DNA from: Beroe forskalii
Lineage: Eukaryota; Ctenophora; Nuda; Beroida; Beroidae
NCBI GenBank assembly: GCA_011033025.1
Contig: WFMF01000578.1
Coordinates: forward strand, 35,053 to 99,052
Length of the DNA stretch: 64,000 nucleotides
Reading direction: 5' to 3'
Numbering within the stretch: the first letter of the stretch is position 1; every line of letters starts with the position of its first letter. Shown here piece after piece: positions 22,801-33,095 of this stretch. A program made the position numbers and the translations under genes. The notes beneath the pieces were generated by a model that ran no database searches, was not told where the DNA came from, and saw only the letters and a program-made list of their open reading frames with translations.

Positions 22801-24786
22801 TTACCTGCTCAGGGCGAGCTAGTAGGCTGGGTTTCTCTAACCTGCTCAGGGCGAGCTAGTAGGCTGGGTTTCTCTAACCTGCTCAGGGCGAGCTAGTGGG
22901 CTGGGTTTCTCTTACCTGCTCAGGGCGAGCTAGTGGGCTGGGTTTCTCTAACCTGCTCAGGGCGAGCTAGTAGGCTGGGTTTCACTAACCTGCTCAGGGC
23001 GAGCTAGTAGGCTGGGTTTCTCTAACCTGCTCAGGGCGAGCTAGTAGGCTGGGTTTCTAACCTGCTCAGGGCGAGCTAGTAGGCTGGGTTTCTCTAACCT
23101 GCTCAGGGCGAGCTAGTAGGCTGGGTTTCTCTAACCTGCTCAGGGCGAGCTAGTAGGCTGGGTTTCTCTAACCTGTTCAGGGCGAGCTAGTAGGCTGGGT
23201 TTCTCTAACCTGCTCAGGGCGAGCTAGTAGGCTGGGTTTCTCTAACCTGCTCAGGGCGAGCTATTAGGCTGGGTTTCTCTAACCTGCTCAGGGCGAGCTA
23301 GGAGGCTGGGTTTCTCTATTACCTGCTCAGGACGGGCTAGTAGGCCGGGTTTCACTTACCTGCTCAGGGCGAGCTAGTAGGCTGGGTTTCACTAACCTGC
23401 TCAGGGGGGCTAGTAGGCTAGTGGGCTGGGTTTTCTTAACCTGCTCAGGGCGAGCTAGTAGGCTGGGTTTCTCTAACCTGTTCAGGGCGAGCTAGTAGGC
23501 TGGGTTTGCTCAGGGGAGCTAGTATTAACCTGCTCAGGGCGATCTAGTAGGCTGGGTTTCTCTAACCTGCTCAGGGCGAGCTAGTGGGCTGGGTTTCTCT
23601 TTTACCTGCTCAGGGCGAGCTAGTAGGCTGGGTTTCTCTAACCTGCTCAGGGCGAGCTAGTAGGCTGGGTTTCTCTAACCTGCTCAGGGCGAGCTAGTAG
23701 GCTGGGTTTCTCTAACCTGCTCAGGGCGAGCTAGTAGGCTGGGTTTCTCTAACCTGCTCAGGGCGAGCTAGTAAGCTGGTTTCTCAGCATTCTTGACGCA
23801 CATGACGTAGTACTGCTTCCAGGCCCCGTGCTGGGTGTGCGGGGGGTTGTAGGGCAGGTACCAGCCCCGGGCTGCAGTCCTGTGCCTCCAGAGGATGTCC
23901 TGCTCTGCCAGGTAGTGCCAATGAGAGCTCACCTGAAAACATGGGCATCAAACACTGTAATACTAGTACTGAATGACAATGGCACCCCGGATTGGATGCA
24001 TAAATACACCAGGGTGGCAATAAGCACAGACAACTGAAAACTTCAAAAAGGATAACAGGTCTTCATAATTCATTGTTGATTGAGCACCTTGGCTTCTGTA
24101 AGTAGGGGTAGTTATGTACCTGGCTGGCTCTGCAGAGGTCGGCAGTGGTGAGGAAGGACATGACGTAGAGCATGACCCACTTGGGGAGAAGAGAGGCGGG
24201 GTCCACTCGCCACTGCGGCTCTGGCATCCGGCGCAGAATCCACTCCCGGATACCGAGGATCTCCTCCTCCGTAGTGCGCTGCAACAGGTGCACCAACAGC
24301 TGCTTCCTCTGCCGCTCATTCCACTTGTCATGCCTGGGGGAAGGGTTACTTGTGGGTTACTACTTGTCATGCCTGGGGGAGTGGGGAAAGGTTACTATTT
24401 GTCATGCCTGGGGGAGTGGGGGAAGGCTAATTACTTGTCACGCCTGGATGGGATGTGTTAGAGATCGAACAAAATGGGCGGGGAACGACCTTATGTTGGA
24501 TTGTTGGATTCGGAACATATCTAATTACCGTAGATTTTAGCTCAACATTGGCCCCCAACACCCGTATAGATATCAGGTACCATTAAAACGAAATGTGAGG
24601 ATGAATCATTGAAAATCACTCTTACCAATGAGTGATGAGTGAAACTCTTTCTTGGAAGAGTTTGTGGTTGTTCTTAGGGTCTAGTTTGGGGGTCCAGGCA
24701 CTCCTGTTGGTCTTCAGGTAGTCCGGCTCAGCTGGTTTTATCGTAAACGAGGATCTCATCGATGCCTGGGATCCACGGACTGACAT
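16880..24786 (-). CDS. ECT2L: ECT2L-like F-box and RhoGEF (DH-PH) protein
   Basis: Eleven exons (minus): 24786-24626, 24333-24120, 23932-23754, 21607-21344, 21151-20863, 20606-20451, 20236-19993, 19781-19592, 19157-19025, 18645-18358, 17949-16880. All have GT..AG borders and every phase joins except exon 3. The product is about 1062 residues (human ECT2L is about 900, from memory). An F-box lies at about 98-143 (SLLPKWVMLYVMSFLTTADL). The DH domain starts near 714 (TILEEVIRTERDYIRDL) and includes IPLTRI; a PH domain follows (FKLFLFDDALLITK, EMTEWVDCINTA). This F-box plus DH order defines ECT2L, a likely Rho-family exchange factor and SCF substrate adaptor. Exon 3 ends inside the 37-bp minisatellite. 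It has one C fewer than other copies (AAACCAGC for AAACCCAGC), which creates a TAG; with that base the exon is 180 bp and in frame. A sequencing error or a real frameshift are both possible. Confidence 0.88.
21813..21860. repeat. 19-bp hairpin in ECT2L intron 3
   Basis: Arms 21813-21831 (TTGCCGGACGTTGTCTGGC) and 21842-21860 are reverse complements with one mismatch and a 10-base loop. ATGCATTT flanks both sides. Possibly the remnant of a very short inverted-repeat element. Confidence 0.8.
22024..23785. repeat. 37-bp minisatellite made of the ECT2L exon 3 / intron 3 junction
   Basis: About 46 tandem units with a 37-bp period, with point variants (GATCTAG/GAGCTAG, CTAACC/CTTACC). On the minus strand each unit reads AAACCCAGCCTACTAG, CTCGCCCTGAGCAG and then GTTAGAG. 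That is, the exon end KPSLL..RPEQ plus a donor CAG|GTTAGAG. The last unit at about 22024 has the stronger donor CAG|GTAAGAG. The array therefore sits between exon 3 and the rest of the intron and offers dozens of near-equivalent donors. Confidence 0.95.
24322..24455. repeat. ~36-bp tandem copies of the ECT2L exon 2 acceptor
   Basis: CTTGTCATGCCTGGGGGA recurs four times (about 24324, 24364, 24400, 24436) with GTGGGGAAAGGTTACTA between. Reverse-complemented, each unit carries CCCCCAG|GCATGACAAG, the start of exon 2 with its acceptor. The functional copy is the leftmost, next to the exon. Confidence 0.88.
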
Positions 24787-25735
24787 TGTGATGGTGGGGT
24801 TGTGAAGCTGTGAGCTTCAATGCGATATGTGTGTTCGAAGTTATGGGAGGAGGCTGAGCCCCTGATCGAGCCTGGTATCAAATCTTCGTACTGGCGACAG
24901 CAAATATAGAGTTGTAAACAACAAAATGACAGAGTACGATTCAAATGCCATGCATTCGCTCCAAATTCAAATTTAAGGATAAAGACGGTATCGTATTTCA
25001 GTTGCTACCCACAGTATGAGCATGAACTCTCAGCGTAACCCATGGCAACTCAATTCCGTCAGATAATTGGTGGATGAGGCTCCGAATGATAAGTTATCTA
25101 GAAGTAAATGTAGGTGTATATGTACTCTGGAGCAATTATGTCATTAACATGTACATAAAAAGCATCATAACTGCTCTATTGTTATTGAATACGAGATGCT
25201 GTATGTATAATATTGGAAGTATGGTGGTACATAAAAGATGTATGGGAGGAATAATATTAATAAATTAATGATACATATCATCATCAACTTCAAGTTCAAG
25301 AAATTGGCGCAGGGAGCCATGATAGCTAGGTGCCATCCATATCTGGACGTCATCATTGTGGACGTCCTTTATGGATGGCCCCTTCATCAAGAAAGCATTA
25401 AAAGAAATTACAATACCACGCCTTAACACGGCCAAAACGATGCCAAAGGCAAGAAATCAGAATGAGAATCCATCTAACTCTTGTCTCTTTTTAAAGCAAA
25501 AGTAAAACAAAATATTATAACTCCGTAACTATCACTACGCTTTACTGCAAAATCGTTTTAATTGGTTACTTTAATACTTTACTGGTTAAGGGAAGCGATG
25601 GTTAACCAACCTGCTTCTTATTTGCTCATTAAAAGCTGCCCAGGACTCCTGGGAGTGAGATTCATCTCATTAACTCCGAGGTGGTCTCACAAATCACACT
25701 AAGTCCCAGGGTTACACTAGGAGAGGTCTCACTAG
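24787..25735. other. ECT2L upstream region; no gene seen, one hairpin
   Basis: The 5' UTR and promoter of ECT2L should lie at the left end. No other gene is evident. At 25332-25379 an imperfect inverted repeat pairs GCCATCCATATCTGGACGTC with GACGTCCTTTATGGATGGC over a 9-base loop. It is short for a microRNA precursor and not supported as one. Confidence 0.5.
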
Positions 25736-28700
25736 TCAGTGACTTTTCCGTGGAAAAGCACACATTTTTCTTCCGTGAAGAAAGCACGCTTTCCTTCTGT
25801 GAAGAAGTGCACGCTTTTCTTTCGTGAAGCTGGAGCTCACTTTAAAAATGCGTGTGCTTCCTCACTGAAAAAGCATGTGCTTCTTCGCTGAAAAAGCACG
25901 CACTTCTTGATCTTCAAAGAACTGCACTTGCTTCTTCATGGAAGAAAAGCGTCTGCTTCTTCACAGAAAGCGTGCATTTCCTCACGGAAGAAGAGTGTGC
26001 GCTTCTTCATGGAAGAAAAGCGTGCGCTACTTCATGGAAGAAAAGCGTGCACTACTTCATGGAAGAAAAGCGTCTGCTTCTTCACAGAAAGCGTGCATTT
26101 CCTCACGGAAGAAGAGTGTGCGCTTCTTCATGGAAGAAAAGCGTGCGCTACTTCATGGAAGAAAAGCGTGCGCTTCTTTATAGAAGAAAAGCGTGCGCGT
26201 CTTCATAGAAGAAAAGCGTGTGCGTCTTCATGGAAGAAAAGCGTGCGCTTCTTCGTGGAAGAAAAGCGTGCGCTTCTTCATGGAAGAAAAACGTGCGCTT
26301 TTTCATGGAAGAAAAGCGTGCGCTTCTTCATGGAAGAAAAGCGTGCACTTCTTCATGGAAGAAAAGCGTGCGCTTCTTCATGGAAGAAAAGCGTGCGCTT
26401 CTTCATGGAAGAAAAGCGTGCGCTTCTTCATGGAAGAAAAGCGTGCGCTTCTTCATGGAAGAAAAGCGTGCGCTTCTTCATGGAAGAAAAGCGTGCGCTT
26501 CTTCATGGAAGAAAAGCGTGCGCTTCTTCATGGAAGAAAAGCGTGCGCTTCTTCGGAAGAAAAGCGTGCGCTTCATGTGAAGAGAAAGCGTGCGCTTCTT
26601 CTTCGTGCGCTTCTTCGTTGAAAAAAGCGTGCGCGCTTCTTCATGGAAGAAAAGCGTGCGCTTCTTCATGGAAGAAAAGCGTGTGCTTCTTCATGGAAGA
26701 AAAGCGTGCGCTTCTTCATGGAAGAAAAGCGTGCGCTTCTTCATGGAAGAAAAGCGTGCGCTTCTTCATGAAGAAAAGCGTGCGCTTCTTTATGAAGAAA
26801 AGCGTGCGCTTCTTCATGAAAGAAAAGCGTGCGCTTCTTCGTGAAAGAAAAGCGTGCGCTTCTTCGTGAAGAAAAGCGTGCGCTTCTTCGTAAAGAAAAG
26901 CGTGCGCTTCTTCGTAAAGAAATGCGTGCGCTTCTTCGTAAAGAAATGCGTGCGCTTCTTCATGGAAGAAAAGCGTGCGCTTCTTCATAGAAGAAAAGCG
27001 TGCGCTTCTTCATGGAAGAAAAGTGTGCGCTTCTTCATAGAACTAGAAGAAAAGCGTGCGCTTCTTGGAATATAAGCGTGCGCTTCTTCATGGAGGAAAA
27101 GCGTGTGTTTCTTCATGGAGGAAAAGCGTGAGCTTCTTCATGGAGGAAAAGCGTGTGCTTCTTCATGGAAGAAAAGCATGCGCTTCTTCATAGAAGAAAA
27201 GCGTGCGCTTCTTCATAGAAGAAAAGCGTGCGCTTCTTCATAGAAGAAAAGCGTGCGCTTCTTCATAGAAGAAAAGCGTGCGCTTCTTCATAGAAGAAAA
27301 GCGTGCGCTTCTTCATAGAAGAAAAGCGTGCGCTTCTTCATAGAAGAAAAGCGTGCGCTTCTTCATAGAAGAAAAGCCTGCGCTTCTTCATAGAAGAAAA
27401 GCCTGCGCTTCTTCATAGAAGAAAAACGTGCGCTTCTTCATAGAAGAAAAACGTGCGCTTCTTCATAGAAGAAAAGCGTGCGCTTCTTCATAGAAGAAAA
27501 GCTTGCGCTTCTTCATAGAAGAAAAGCGTGCGCTTCTTCATAGAAGAAAAGCGTGCGCTTCTTCATGAAAAAAGCGTGGTTCTCATAGAAGAAAAGCGTG
27601 CGCTTCTTCATAGAAGAAAAGCGTGCGCTTCTTCATAGAAGAAAAGCGTGCGCTTCTTCATAGAAGAAAAGCGTGCGCTTCTTCATGGAAGAAAAGCGTG
27701 CGCTTCTTCATGGAAGAAAAGCGTGCGCTTCTTCATAGAAGAAAAGCGTGCGCTTCTTCATGGAAGAAAAGCGTGCGCTTCTTCATGGAAGAAAAGCGTG
27801 CGCTTCTTCATAGAAGAAAAGCGTGCGCTTCTTCATAGAAGAAAAAGCGTGCGCTTCTTCATGGAAGAAAGCGTTTTCTTGGAAGAAAAGCGTGCGCTTC
27901 TTCGTGAAGAAAAGCGTGCGCTTCTTCATGAAAGCGTGCGCTTCATAGAAGAAAAGCGTGCGCTTCTTCGTGGAAAAAAAGCGTGCGCTTCTTCATGGAA
28001 GAAAAGCGTGCGCTTCTTCATGGAAGGAAAGCGTGCGCTTCTTCATGGAAGAAAAGCGTGCGCTTCTTCATGAAAGAAAAACGTGCGCTTCTTCATGGAA
28101 GAAAAGCGTGCGCTTTCTTTATTGAAGAAAAGTGTGCGCTTCTTCGTGCAAGAAAAGCGTGCGCTTCTTCATGTAAAGAAAAGCGTGCTTCTTTCATGGA
28201 AATTGCATGCGCTTCTTCATGAAAGCGTGCGCTTCTTCATGGAAGAAAAGCGTGCGCTTCTTCATGGAAGAAAAGCGTGCGCTTCTTCATGGAAGAAAAG
28301 CGTGCGCTTTTTCATGGAAGAAAAGTGCGCTTTTCATGGAAGAAAAGCGTGCGCTTCTTCATGGAAGAAAGGCGTGCGCTTCTTCATGGAAGAAAAGCGT
28401 GCGCTTCTTCATGGAAGAAAAGCGTGCGCTTCTTCATGGAAGAAAAGCGTGCGCTTCTTCATGGAAGAAAAGCGTGCGCTTTTTCGTGGAAGAAAAGCGT
28501 GCGCTTTTTCGTGGAAGAAAAGCGTGCACTTCTTCATGGAAGAAAAGCGTGCACTTTTTCATGGAAGAAAAGCGTGCGCTTCTTCGTGAAAAAAAGCGTG
28601 CGCTTCTTAATGGAAGAAAAGCGTGCGCTTCTTCATGGAAGAAAAGCGTGCGGTTTTTTATTGAAGAAAAGCGTGCACTTCTTCATGCAAGAAAAGCGTG

Positions 28701-29900
28701 CGCTTCTTCATGAAAAAGCGCACGCTTCTTCATGGAAGAAAAAGCGTGTTTTTTCATGGAAGAAAAGCCATGCGCTTATTCATGGGAAAAAGAAAAAAGC
28801 GTGCGGGACATTCATGGAAGAAAAGTGTGCGCTTATTCATGGAAGAAAAGCGTGCGCTTCTTCATGAAAGAAAAGCGTGCGCTTCTTCAGGGAACAAAAG
28901 CGTGCACTTCTTCATGGAAGAAAAGCGTGCGCTTCTTCGTGGTAGAAAAGCGTGCGCTTCTTCATGGAAGAAAAGCGTGCGCTTCTTCATGGAAGAAAAG
29001 CGTGCGCTTCTTCATGGAAGAAAAGCGTGCGCTTCTTCATGAAGAAAAGCGTGCGCTTTCTTCATGGAAGAAAAGCGTGCGCTTCTTCATGGAAGAAAAG
29101 CGTGCGCTTCTTCATGGAAGAAAAGCGCTTCTTCATGGAAGAAAAGCGTGCGCTTCTTCATGGAAGAAAAGCGTGCTTTTCTTCATGAGAAAACGTGCGC
29201 TTCTTCATGGAAGAAAAGCGTGCGCTTCTTCATGGAAGAAAAGCGTGCGCTCTTCATGGAAGAAAAAGCGTGCGCTCCTTCATGGAAGAAAAGCGTGCGC
29301 TTCTTCATGGAAGAAAAGCGTGCGCTTCTTCGTGAAAGAAAAGCGTGCGCTTCTTCGTGGAAGAAAAGCGTGCGCTTCTCCGTGGAAGAAAAGCGTGCGC
29401 TTCTCCGTGGAAGAAAAGCGTGCGCTTCTCCGTGGAAGAAAAGCGTGCGCTTCCTTATGGAAGAAAAGCGTGCGCTTCTTCATGAAAGAAAAGCGTGCGC
29501 TTTTTCGTAGTAGAAAAGCGTGCGCTTCTTCATAGTAGAAAAGCATGCGCTTCTTCATAGTAGAAAAGTGTGCGCTTCTTCATAGTAGAAAAGCGTGCGC
29601 TTCTTCGTTAAGAAAATGGTGCGCTTCTTTTTGAAGAAAAGCGTGCGCTTCTTTACGAAAAAAAAGCGTGCGCTTCTTTACGAAAAGTCGAAAAAAATGC
29701 GTGCGCTTCTTTATGAAGAAAAGCGTGCGCTTTTTTATGGAAGAAAAGCGTGCGCTTTATGGAAGAAGGCTTGCGCTTTTGCACGGAAGAAATGCATGCT
29801 TTTCTTCACTTTGAAGAATAGCAATCACTTCTTCAATGAAGAAATGAGCGAGCGAAAGGCTTGTGCGTCTTTTTTTGTTGAAGAAAAGTGTGCGCTTTTC
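25736..29900. repeat. 25-bp self-complementary satellite, forward arm
   Basis: About 4.1 kb (roughly 160 units) of a 25-bp repeat: CATGGAAGAAAAGCG followed by TGCGCTTCTT. The unit is close to its own reverse complement, with GAAGAA pairing TTCTTC and GCG pairing CGC around the centre, and CATG at each end. Variant blocks are visible: CATAG in place of CATGG at about 27160-27850, CATGAAG near 26760-26830, CGTGG/CGTAG near 29330-29600. Edges are diverged (25740-25900, 29600-29900). Because the period is 25, open frames run in all three frames and encode a 25-residue repeat (KACASSWKKSVRFFMEEKRA); these are not credible genes. Confidence 0.96.
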
Positions 29901-30790
29901 AGCTTCTTCGGACAATAGCGTGCCGTTCTTCTTTGAAGGATAGCTTGTCTGACGTTGACAGACCCTCTCGAGAATCAGCGCCGCGCTGACGCCAGCCGCT
30001 TCGCAGCTGGCGTCAGCGGGCCATACAACGTACGGCAAAGGATAGCTCGACGGGCGATGTCCGTCCCTTTCTTCTGACTTGTTGTTGGACGAAGGCGCAA
30101 AGTGACGTCCAAATGTGGAACGTTGCGCCGCGCGCGCGAGGGTAGGGTAACATCCTACTTGCTAAACACGTATATCCCTGTCTGCGTTGCGCGGCGCGCG
30201 TACACACACCTATGCGGGCTTAGGAAACATCCTACGAAGGATAGCCTGCACTTTTTCTTTGGAGAAAAGCACGCCGTTCTTCTCTGAAGAGAAGCGCGCA
30301 CTGCATTTCAGTGCAGAAAAGCGTGCACTTTTTCTGTTTCATTTTGTGATGAAACCCACACTTTTCTTCCGTAAAGATTTGAAAAAACGCACGCTTTTCT
30401 CCCGAGAAGACGCGAGCACTTTTATCACCAATAAACCTTCACTTTTCTTAGTAAAAAGCATACACTTTTTTTTGCTAAACATGTATATCCTTGTGTGGCT
30501 CGCGCGGCGCGCTTCCCCAGTGTGTCCCGTAGGGAAGCGCACGGCGCGCGCGTACACACGCCTATGCGGGCTTAGGAAACACTTTTCTTCTGTGGAGAAG
30601 AGCTTCCCAAGCCCGCATAGGTGTGCGTACGCGCCGCGCGCAACCCACACAGGGATATACGTGTTTAGCTCGACGGACGTTGCCCCGTCTATTTCTTCTG
30701 ACTGGATGACCCCGGGCGAGGTTGCAAAGTGACGTCCAAATGTGGAACGTTGCGCCGCGCGCGAGGGTAGGGTAACATCCTACGAGTGTT
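29901..30790. other. GC-rich spacer between satellite arms with direct and inverted repeats
   Basis: Two direct copies of a ~125-bp segment (about 30037-30163 and 30660-30785) share GTGACGTCCAAATGTGGAACG, CGCCGCGCGCG and AGGGTAGGGTAACATCCTAC with at most small changes. A second ~65-bp segment (GCTAAACACGTATATCCCTG to CTATGCGGGCTTAGG) occurs forward at 30163-30225, forward with an insertion at 30473-30580, and inverted at 30607-30668. A perfect 13-bp hairpin (CGCTGACGCCAGC, 29984-29996 with 30006-30018) lies at the left side. I see no gene. The mixture suggests a rearranged mobile element or satellite breakpoint. Confidence 0.8.
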
Positions 30791-32685
30791 TAGCAAGAGA
30801 AGAGCACGCTTTTCTTCAGTGAAGAAGCGCACTCGTTTCTTCAGTGAAAAAGCGCACGCGTTTCTTCAGTGAACTTGAAGAACCGCACCCGTTTCATCAG
30901 TGAAGAACCGCACGCGTTTCTTCAGTGAGGAACCACACGTGCATCTTCAGTGTAGACCCGCAAGCTTTTCATCGGCAAAAAAGTGCACACTTTTCCTCAA
31001 AGGGAGATTGCGCTATTCTTCAGTGAAAAGTGCATGCTTTTTTCCAGTTCCATGAAGAAGCGCACGCTTTTTTCCATGGAGAAGCGCACGCTTTTCTTCC
31101 ATGAAGAAGCGCACGCTTTTCTTCCATGAAAAAGCGCACGCTTTTCTTCCATGAAGAAGCGCACGCTTTTCTTCCATGAAGAAGCGCACGCTTTTCTTCC
31201 ATGAAGAAGCGCACGCTTTTCTTCCATGAAGAAGCGCACGCTTTTCTTCCATGAAGAAGCGCACGCTTTTCTTCCATGAAGAAGCGCACGCTTTTCTTCA
31301 ATAAAGAAGCGCACGCTTTTCTTCCATGAAGAAGCGCACGCTTTTCTTCCATGAAGAAGCGCACGCTTTTCTTCCATGAAGAAGCGCACGCTTTTCTTCC
31401 ATGAAGAAGCGCACGCTTTTCTTCCACGAAGAAGCGCACGCTTTTCTTCCATGAAGAAGCGCACGCTTTTCTTCCATGAAGAAGCGCACGCTTTTCTTCC
31501 ATGAAGAAGCGCACGCTTTTCTTCCATGAAGAAGCGCACGCTTTTCTTCCATGAAGAAGCGCACGCTTTTCTTCCATGAAGAAGCGCACGCTTTTCTTCA
31601 ATGAAGAAGCGCACGCGATTCTTCCATGAAGAAGCGCACGCGATTCTTCAATGAAGAAGCGCACGCGATTCTTCAATGAAGAAGCGCACGCGATTCTTCA
31701 ATGAAGAAGCGCACGCGATTCTTCAATGAAGAAGCGCATGCGATTCTTCAATGAAGAAGCGCACGCGATTCTTCAATGAAGAAGCGCACGCGATTCTTCA
31801 CGAAGAAGCGCACGCGATTCTTCAATGAAGAAGCGCACGCGAATGAAGAAGCGCACGCGATTCTTCAATGAAGAAGCGCACGCGATTCTTCAATGAAGAA
31901 GCGCACGCGATTCTTCAATGAAGAAGTGCACGCAATTCTTCAATGAAGAAGCGCACGCGATTCTTCAATGAAGAAGTGCACGCGATTCTTCAATGAAGAA
32001 GCGCACGCGATTCTTCAATGAAGAAGCGCACGCAATTCTTCAATTAAGAAGCGCACGCGATTCTTCAATTAAGAAGCGCACGCGATTATTCAATGAAGAA
32101 GCGCACGCGATTCTTCAATTAAGAAGCGCACGCGATTCTTCAATTAAAAGCGCACGCTTTTCTTCAATGAAGAAGTGCACACTTTTTCAGTGTAGAAGGG
32201 AACACTGTTCTTCAAGGAATCAGCTTATATTTTTTATAATGAAGAAGCGTACACTCATTACACTCTCCAATGAAGAAGAGTACGCTCTCAATGAAGAAGC
32301 GTATGCTCTTCAATGAAGAAGCGTGCGCTTTTTTTATTGAATAACGAACGCTCCTCAATGAAGAACTGTACGCTCTTCAACGAAGAATCATACGCTCTTC
32401 AATGATGAAGCATATGCTTCTTCATTGAAGGAAAACGTACTCTCCTTCATTAAGAGAAGCGTTCGCTTCTTCATTAAAAAAGCGTGCGCTTCTTCAGTGG
32501 AGAAAAGTTTGCGCTTGTTTATTGAAGAAAAGCGCGTGCTTCTTCATAGAAGAAAAGCCTGCGCTTTTGATCGATGAAAAGCGTGCGCTTCTTAATTGAA
32601 AATCATACGCCTTCTTCATTGAAAGAGTACGCTTCTACATTAAAAAGCGTACGCTTCTTCATTGAAGAGTTATATGGGACACATA
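30791..32685. repeat. 25-bp satellite, inverted arm
   Basis: The same 25-bp family in the opposite orientation (GAAGAAGCGCACGC then TTTTCTTCCAT). It is homogeneous at about 31070-31610, changes to a GCGATTCTTCAATGAAGAAG subtype at 31610-32150, and then degenerates with mixed orientation to about 32685. With the forward arm it forms an inverted structure of about 7 kb around the spacer. Confidence 0.94.
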
Positions 32686-32689
32686 TCAA

Positions 32690-33095
32690 TTAGTAAGAGA
32701 AAACGATATTCTATAACGGTGAATGTTATGTCATTCTATTACAATAATTTCAAGCTTTCATTTCAAAGTATCTTACCAGAAGCTTCACAATTTAAATCAT
32801 GATGAAACGATAAAGATATTTGAGGAGAGAAAGCGTCGCCGAATAAATTCGAATTCCGAGGATGGATTTTAATTCTCTGAAGAACGATTCATTGTTTAAA
32901 AGTACAGCAGAAATTAAAAGATTATCAATTAATACTGAGCCAAATGAAGGGAAATAAGCCTGAAAATATGCCAATAGTATAGGGCTGTCAGCTGATGAAA
33001 AAGTAAAATATTAAACAAGTCTTGTTTTGATACGGGCATATATATTAAACTATCAAATTAAAACAATAAAAAGACAGTTTCCAGCCACACCCCTG
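32690..33095. other. MAGOH 3' flank; no gene seen
   Basis: AT-rich stretch between the satellite and the MAGOH stop codon, presumably including the MAGOH 3' UTR. Confidence 0.45.

Noticed and set aside
22024-23785. CRISPR array
   Set aside because: Units are contiguous 37-bp copies without unique spacers, inside a gene with eukaryotic introns.
25332-25379. microRNA precursor
   Set aside because: The stem is only about 20 bp with an indel; too short to support without small-RNA evidence.
25852-29918. Many long open frames on both strands encoding KACASSWKKSVRFFMEEKRA-type 25-residue repeats
   Set aside because: They exist because a 25-bp satellite without stops is open in all frames; frames shift wherever the repeat has an indel and no non-repeat domain is attached.
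31020-31676. 218-codon repetitive open frame on the minus strand
   Set aside because: Same satellite in inverted orientation; an artefact of the repeat unit.
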